7,742 nt of DNA. Source: Fusobacterium sp. GTDB lineage: Bacteria; Fusobacteriota; Fusobacteriia; Fusobacteriales; Fusobacteriaceae. The notes below the pieces were generated by a model that was not told the origin of the DNA, did not search any database, and saw only the letters and a program-made list of their open reading frames with translations. Below, one piece after another: positions 5,047 through 7,742 of this stretch. Positions within the stretch are counted from its first letter, which is position 1; every line of letters begins with the position of its first letter. The stretch spans positions 1 to 7,742 of the forward strand of contig DXSD01000090.1 in NCBI GenBank assembly GCA_019410665.1. The letters run 5' to 3'. The translations under genes were made by a program, and so were the position numbers.

Positions 5047-7742
5047 TTATTCCTCCATTTTAACTCTCCAAGCTTTTCTAAAATTAGTAGCCCTTGCTCC
5101 CCTTTTATCAAAAGAATAGTTAAAGTTGTTTTCTTGTAAGAATGTTTCTATTTTTCCCTCTTTTTCAAGATTATAAATTATCCATAAAATTTTTGAAGTC
5201 TTTCTATTATCAATATATTCTATATTTTCACTTTTTAAAAAAGTACAGATATCTTCTAGCTCTTCAACTTTATTTATCTCTTCTAGATTCAACTTATCAA
5301 AAATTTGATTTATATTGTTAGTAGTTTTAGATATTATATCTTTTTTCTCTAATTTTTGAGAGTTTTCAATTTTATCTTCTTTTATATTAAGTATTTTATC
5401 TATCTCTTCTACTATTTCCTTTTTACTATCACCTTCAATATTATTCCAATCATATAAGATCTCTTGAGCTCTATTTTTTATTTTGTTCAATAACTCACTT
5501 CCACATTTTTCTTGTAATTCTCTCTCTTGTTTCCTTGGATAAATTCCTCTTTTATTTAGCTCTTCTATAACCTCTTGCATAGTTAAATCCGGATCTCTAA
5601 AATACTTACTTCCTCTAATTCTTATAAATCTCCAACCACAACGTTCCAATATCTCTTGACGCTCCATATCATTTTTTATTTGCTCTTCACTACTATGCCA
5701 TCTCTCTCCATCACACTCTATTGCAATTCTATTTTCACCATAGCTGACTACCATATCCAATCTATATGCTCCAACTTCCCATTGTTGTTGTAAGTTATAG
5801 TCCCTTGCCAATAAATACTTTGCAACTTCTTCTTCAAAAATAGAATCTGATTTAGCTTTAACTTCTTCGGATACCATAAAACTTTTAGGATCTTCTGTAA
5901 ACTCTATCAATTCTCTTCTAATATCTCCACTTTTTAAATCATTTCTTGCATCTAATGAATGAACTAACCATAATTGATCCTTTGCACGACTTGTAGCAAC
6001 ATTATATCTCTTTTTATTATCATTTTCTTTTCCTTCACTTTTCAATTTAAGAGGAACATCAGAATTTTTATTACTATCTACCATACTTAAGAAAATAATA
6101 TCTTTCTCATCTCCCTGAAAATGGCTAGGATCTCCACATAAAATCTCATGTTCCTCCATTAATCCATTTCCTATTTTTTCAACTAAAAGATTCTGAATAA
6201 AATCAACTTGTTCTTTTCCTAATAAAGATATTACTCCAAATGTAGATTTTTCATATATTTTCTCTTCTAAACAAGCCATAATCAAACTTACTATTGTTTT
6301 AGCCTCAACTTCATTTATTTTCCCATCAATTGCTCTTTCTCCATCTACTCTATAATTTATAACAGCTGGAGTTATTTTTGAACTACTTGCTTCCCTCAAC
6401 GGCTTTATTTTATAATCATAAGATGTTTTGTTACTATATCCTATTATTTCAGGTACGCATCTAAAATGTTCTCTTAGCATAAGTGGTTGATAAGTTGTAC
6501 TAGCTATCAAATATAATGATGATCTCATACCATATAAATCTGAGTTTATAATTCTTCCTTTTAAATATTTTTCTATCAATAGATTCTCTTTTTCTATTTT
6601 TATACCAACTGCTGATGGGCTGACTTGCTTGTCATCCCCAACTATGATTACCTTTTTAGCCATATATAATAATACTAAAGCACTTATATCTGACTGACTT
6701 GCTTCATCAACTATTACAATATCAAACTTATTCTTAGCTGGATTTAAAGTATCTATTACTTTATTCATTGGCATTATCCAAATAGGGACAGCTTTTTGGC
6801 AAACTGCTATTTTATCTTTTGCCTCATTCCTATATTTTTCAGCATTTTTTCCTGTTCCTTTACCTATTTTTTCCATACTTCTCTTCCAACCTCTTAAAGA
6901 TTGACTGATAGTTAAGTTTTCTTTTTTTTCAACAAATGAAAGAACATGATACCAAGATTTTTTTTCTACTAACTCCAAAGTTAACTCTTTAACTTTTTCC
7001 TTCCTATCTTTAAAATCTTTTTGTAATTTTTCATAGGGTTCATTTTGTAATTTTTCTAATTTTTGAGAAAGTTGTTTCCATTTCCAAGCTTCATAAATGT
7101 CATCTATTTCTACATCATAATTTTCTTCAGATAAATTCATCGCCCATTCATTTGCTACTTTCCTTACATTAGATAAAATTTCTTTTCTTTTTTTATAAAT
7201 TTTAATCTTACTTAATATATACTCTAATGTTTTTAAAAACTTATCATAACTTTCTATATCTTTATTTATAACAGCTTCTCTTATTCCTTTTTCAATTGTT
7301 GAATCTTCATTTGTATTCTCTAAAACAAAGCTTTTATAATCACTATAATCTTTTAAAGCTTTTATTCTATTTTGAGATAATTCTGAAATTATAATATATT
7401 TTTCTAATCTTTCAATATAGTCAGGAATATTTTCAATAATAAAACTCTTATTTCTCTCAAAAACCAAACTTGTATCTATTCCAAAATTTTGAATTCTTTT
7501 TATAAATCTATCTTTTTCTATTTCATTCCAGTTTAAAAAATATCTTATGTTCTTAATAAAATTATCTGGATTATCTAGAATATCTTCAAAATTAACTTCC
7601 TTAATATTAAAATTTTCCCATTTTCTTTCTAAACTTTCTTTTTTTTCTATAACTTCAAAATATTCTAAAAGAAATTCACATTCTTCTAAAGTTTTAATAT
7701 TTTTACTATTTAACATAACCTTATTTTCTATTTCTTTGAGAG
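5047..7742 (-). CDS. Superfamily 1 helicase with C-terminal Vsr-like (PD-(D/E)xK) nuclease domain (5' end outside window)
   Basis: Large COG1112/UPF1-like helicase fused to a nuclease. Numbering is from the ATG at 7716, but the frame stays open to the right edge, that ATG has only a poorly spaced AAGG, and no Walker A is present, so the start lies further out. Residues 1-290 are a Lys/Glu-rich, mostly helical insert. Then come QKAVPIWIMP (307-316), motif II DEAS (337-340), motif III GDDKQVSP (360-367), motif IV LREHFRC (414-420), motif V HFQGDEKDI (532-540) and motif VI NVATSRAKD (572-580). The nuclease (about 625-722; nucleotides 5551-5844) shows Glu628, QQQWEVGAYRLD with Asp654, IECDGERWH with Glu667, and ERQEILERCGWRFIRIRGS, all expected MTES_1575/Vsr-like active-site signatures. 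A Lys/Glu-rich extension ends in RGARATNFRKAWRVK. It is coupled to ydbC. The domain order recalls the phage-defence protein Hhe, but DNA repair or another role is possible, and its missing N-terminus prevents a firm assignment. Confidence 0.88.
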   Translation of the reverse strand, partial: LKEIENKVMLNSKNIKTLEECEFLLEYFEVIEKKESLERKWENFNIKEVNFEDILDNPDNFIKNIRYFLNWNEIEKDRFIKRIQNFGIDTSLVFERNKSFIIENIPDYIERLEKYIIISELSQNRIKALKDYSDYKSFVLENTNEDSTIEKGIREAVINKDIESYDKFLKTLEYILSKIKIYKKRKEILSNVRKVANEWAMNLSEENYDVEIDDIYEAWKWKQLSQKLEKLQNEPYEKLQKDFKDRKEKVKELTLELVEKKSWYHVLSFVEKKENLTISQSLRGWKRSMEKIGKGTGKNAEKYRNEAKDKIAVCQKAVPIWIMPMNKVIDTLNPAKNKFDIVIVDEASQSDISALVLLYMAKKVIIVGDDKQVSPSAVGIKIEKENLLIEKYLKGRIINSDLYGMRSSLYLIASTTYQPLMLREHFRCVPEIIGYSNKTSYDYKIKPLREASSSKITPAVINYRVDGERAIDGKINEVEAKTIVSLIMACLEEKIYEKSTFGVISLLGKEQVDFIQNLLVEKIGNGLMEEHEILCGDPSHFQGDEKDIIFLSMVDSNKNSDVPLKLKSEGKENDNKKRYNVATSRAKDQLWLVHSLDARNDLKSGDIRRELIEFTEDPKSFMVSEEVKAKSDSIFEEEVAKYLLARDYNLQQQWEVGAYRLDMVVSYGENRIAIECDGERWHSSEEQIKNDMERQEILERCGWRFIRIRGSKYFRDPDLTMQEVIEELNKRGIYPRKQERELQEKCGSELLNKIKNRAQEILYDWNNIEGDSKKEIVEEIDKILNIKEDKIENSQKLEKKDIISKTTNNINQIFDKLNLEEINKVEELEDICTFLKSENIEYIDNRKTSKILWIIYNLEKEGKIETFLQENNFNYSFDKRGARATNFRKAWRVKMEE
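5051..5056 (-). promoter_or_regulatory. ydbC ribosome binding site inside the helicase gene
   Basis: GGAGGA on the - strand is read as part of the last helicase codons (Met-Glu-Glu, then TAA) and stands five bases before the ydbC ATG. The TAA stop and ATG are separated by a single base, an arrangement typical of translational coupling. Confidence 0.75.

Noticed and set aside
5046..5111. Longer ydbC beginning at a TTG at 5111
   Set aside because: There is no ribosome binding site before it, the added 22 residues overlap the helicase gene in another frame, and they do not belong to the YdbC family.
6847..6864. GKGTGK (residues 285-290) as the helicase Walker A
   Set aside because: It lacks the preceding beta-strand and the GxxxxGK[ST] form, and it stands directly before the QKAVPIWIMP block, where this family has a conserved non-ATP-binding motif.
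7714..7716. ATG as the true start of the helicase
   Set aside because: The upstream frame is open to the edge, the AAGG before it is too close, and Walker A and motif Ia are missing from the protein that would result.

Overview
This AT-rich window most likely comes from a member of the Fusobacteriota, with a low-GC Firmicute as the second choice. The reasons are the preference for AGA, ATA, TTA and AAA codons, strong AGGAGG-type ribosome binding sites, and the mix of a MalX/MalY pair, a MORN-variant 'YwqK' protein, a uridine-kinase-like nucleoside kinase and a YdbC/PC4 protein. The genus is inferred from gene content and style, since there is no rRNA or other marker.

Left half, + strand. The window opens inside a maltose/glucose-type PTS permease (EIICB, MalX). 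Nine bases after its stop comes malY, a PLP-dependent C-S lyase of the MalY/PatB family, so the two form a malXY operon in the same order as in E. coli. A 108-base gap with a weak AT-rich hairpin and a possible promoter leads to a stand-alone gene for a seven-repeat MORN_2 (YwqK-type) protein. That gene ends in a clear GC-rich terminator which also serves as the border with the convergent right half.

Right half, - strand, read from the right edge inward. A large superfamily 1 helicase enters from outside the window. It shows helicase motifs II to VI, then a PD-(D/E)xK nuclease domain of the Vsr-like/MTES_1575 type, then a C-terminal extension. Its ATP-binding Walker A motif is not in the window, so the gene is cut at the right edge. 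One base after its stop starts a 79-aa YdbC-type PC4 single-stranded-DNA-binding protein whose ribosome binding site lies inside the helicase gene, so the two look translationally coupled. An inverted repeat then ends this unit, and an apparently separate gene for a nucleoside kinase (ThrRS-like N-terminal region plus uridine kinase/PRK P-loop domain) follows under its own possible promoter.

The sugar-transport and nucleoside-kinase genes look like ordinary metabolism. The most interesting unit is the coupled helicase-nuclease and ssDNA-binding pair. Its domain order recalls the single-gene defence protein Hhe (helicase plus Vsr-like nuclease), but a defence role here is inference only. No tRNA, rRNA, CRISPR array, insertion sequence or attachment site was seen, and no gene-free stretch exceeds about 140 bases.
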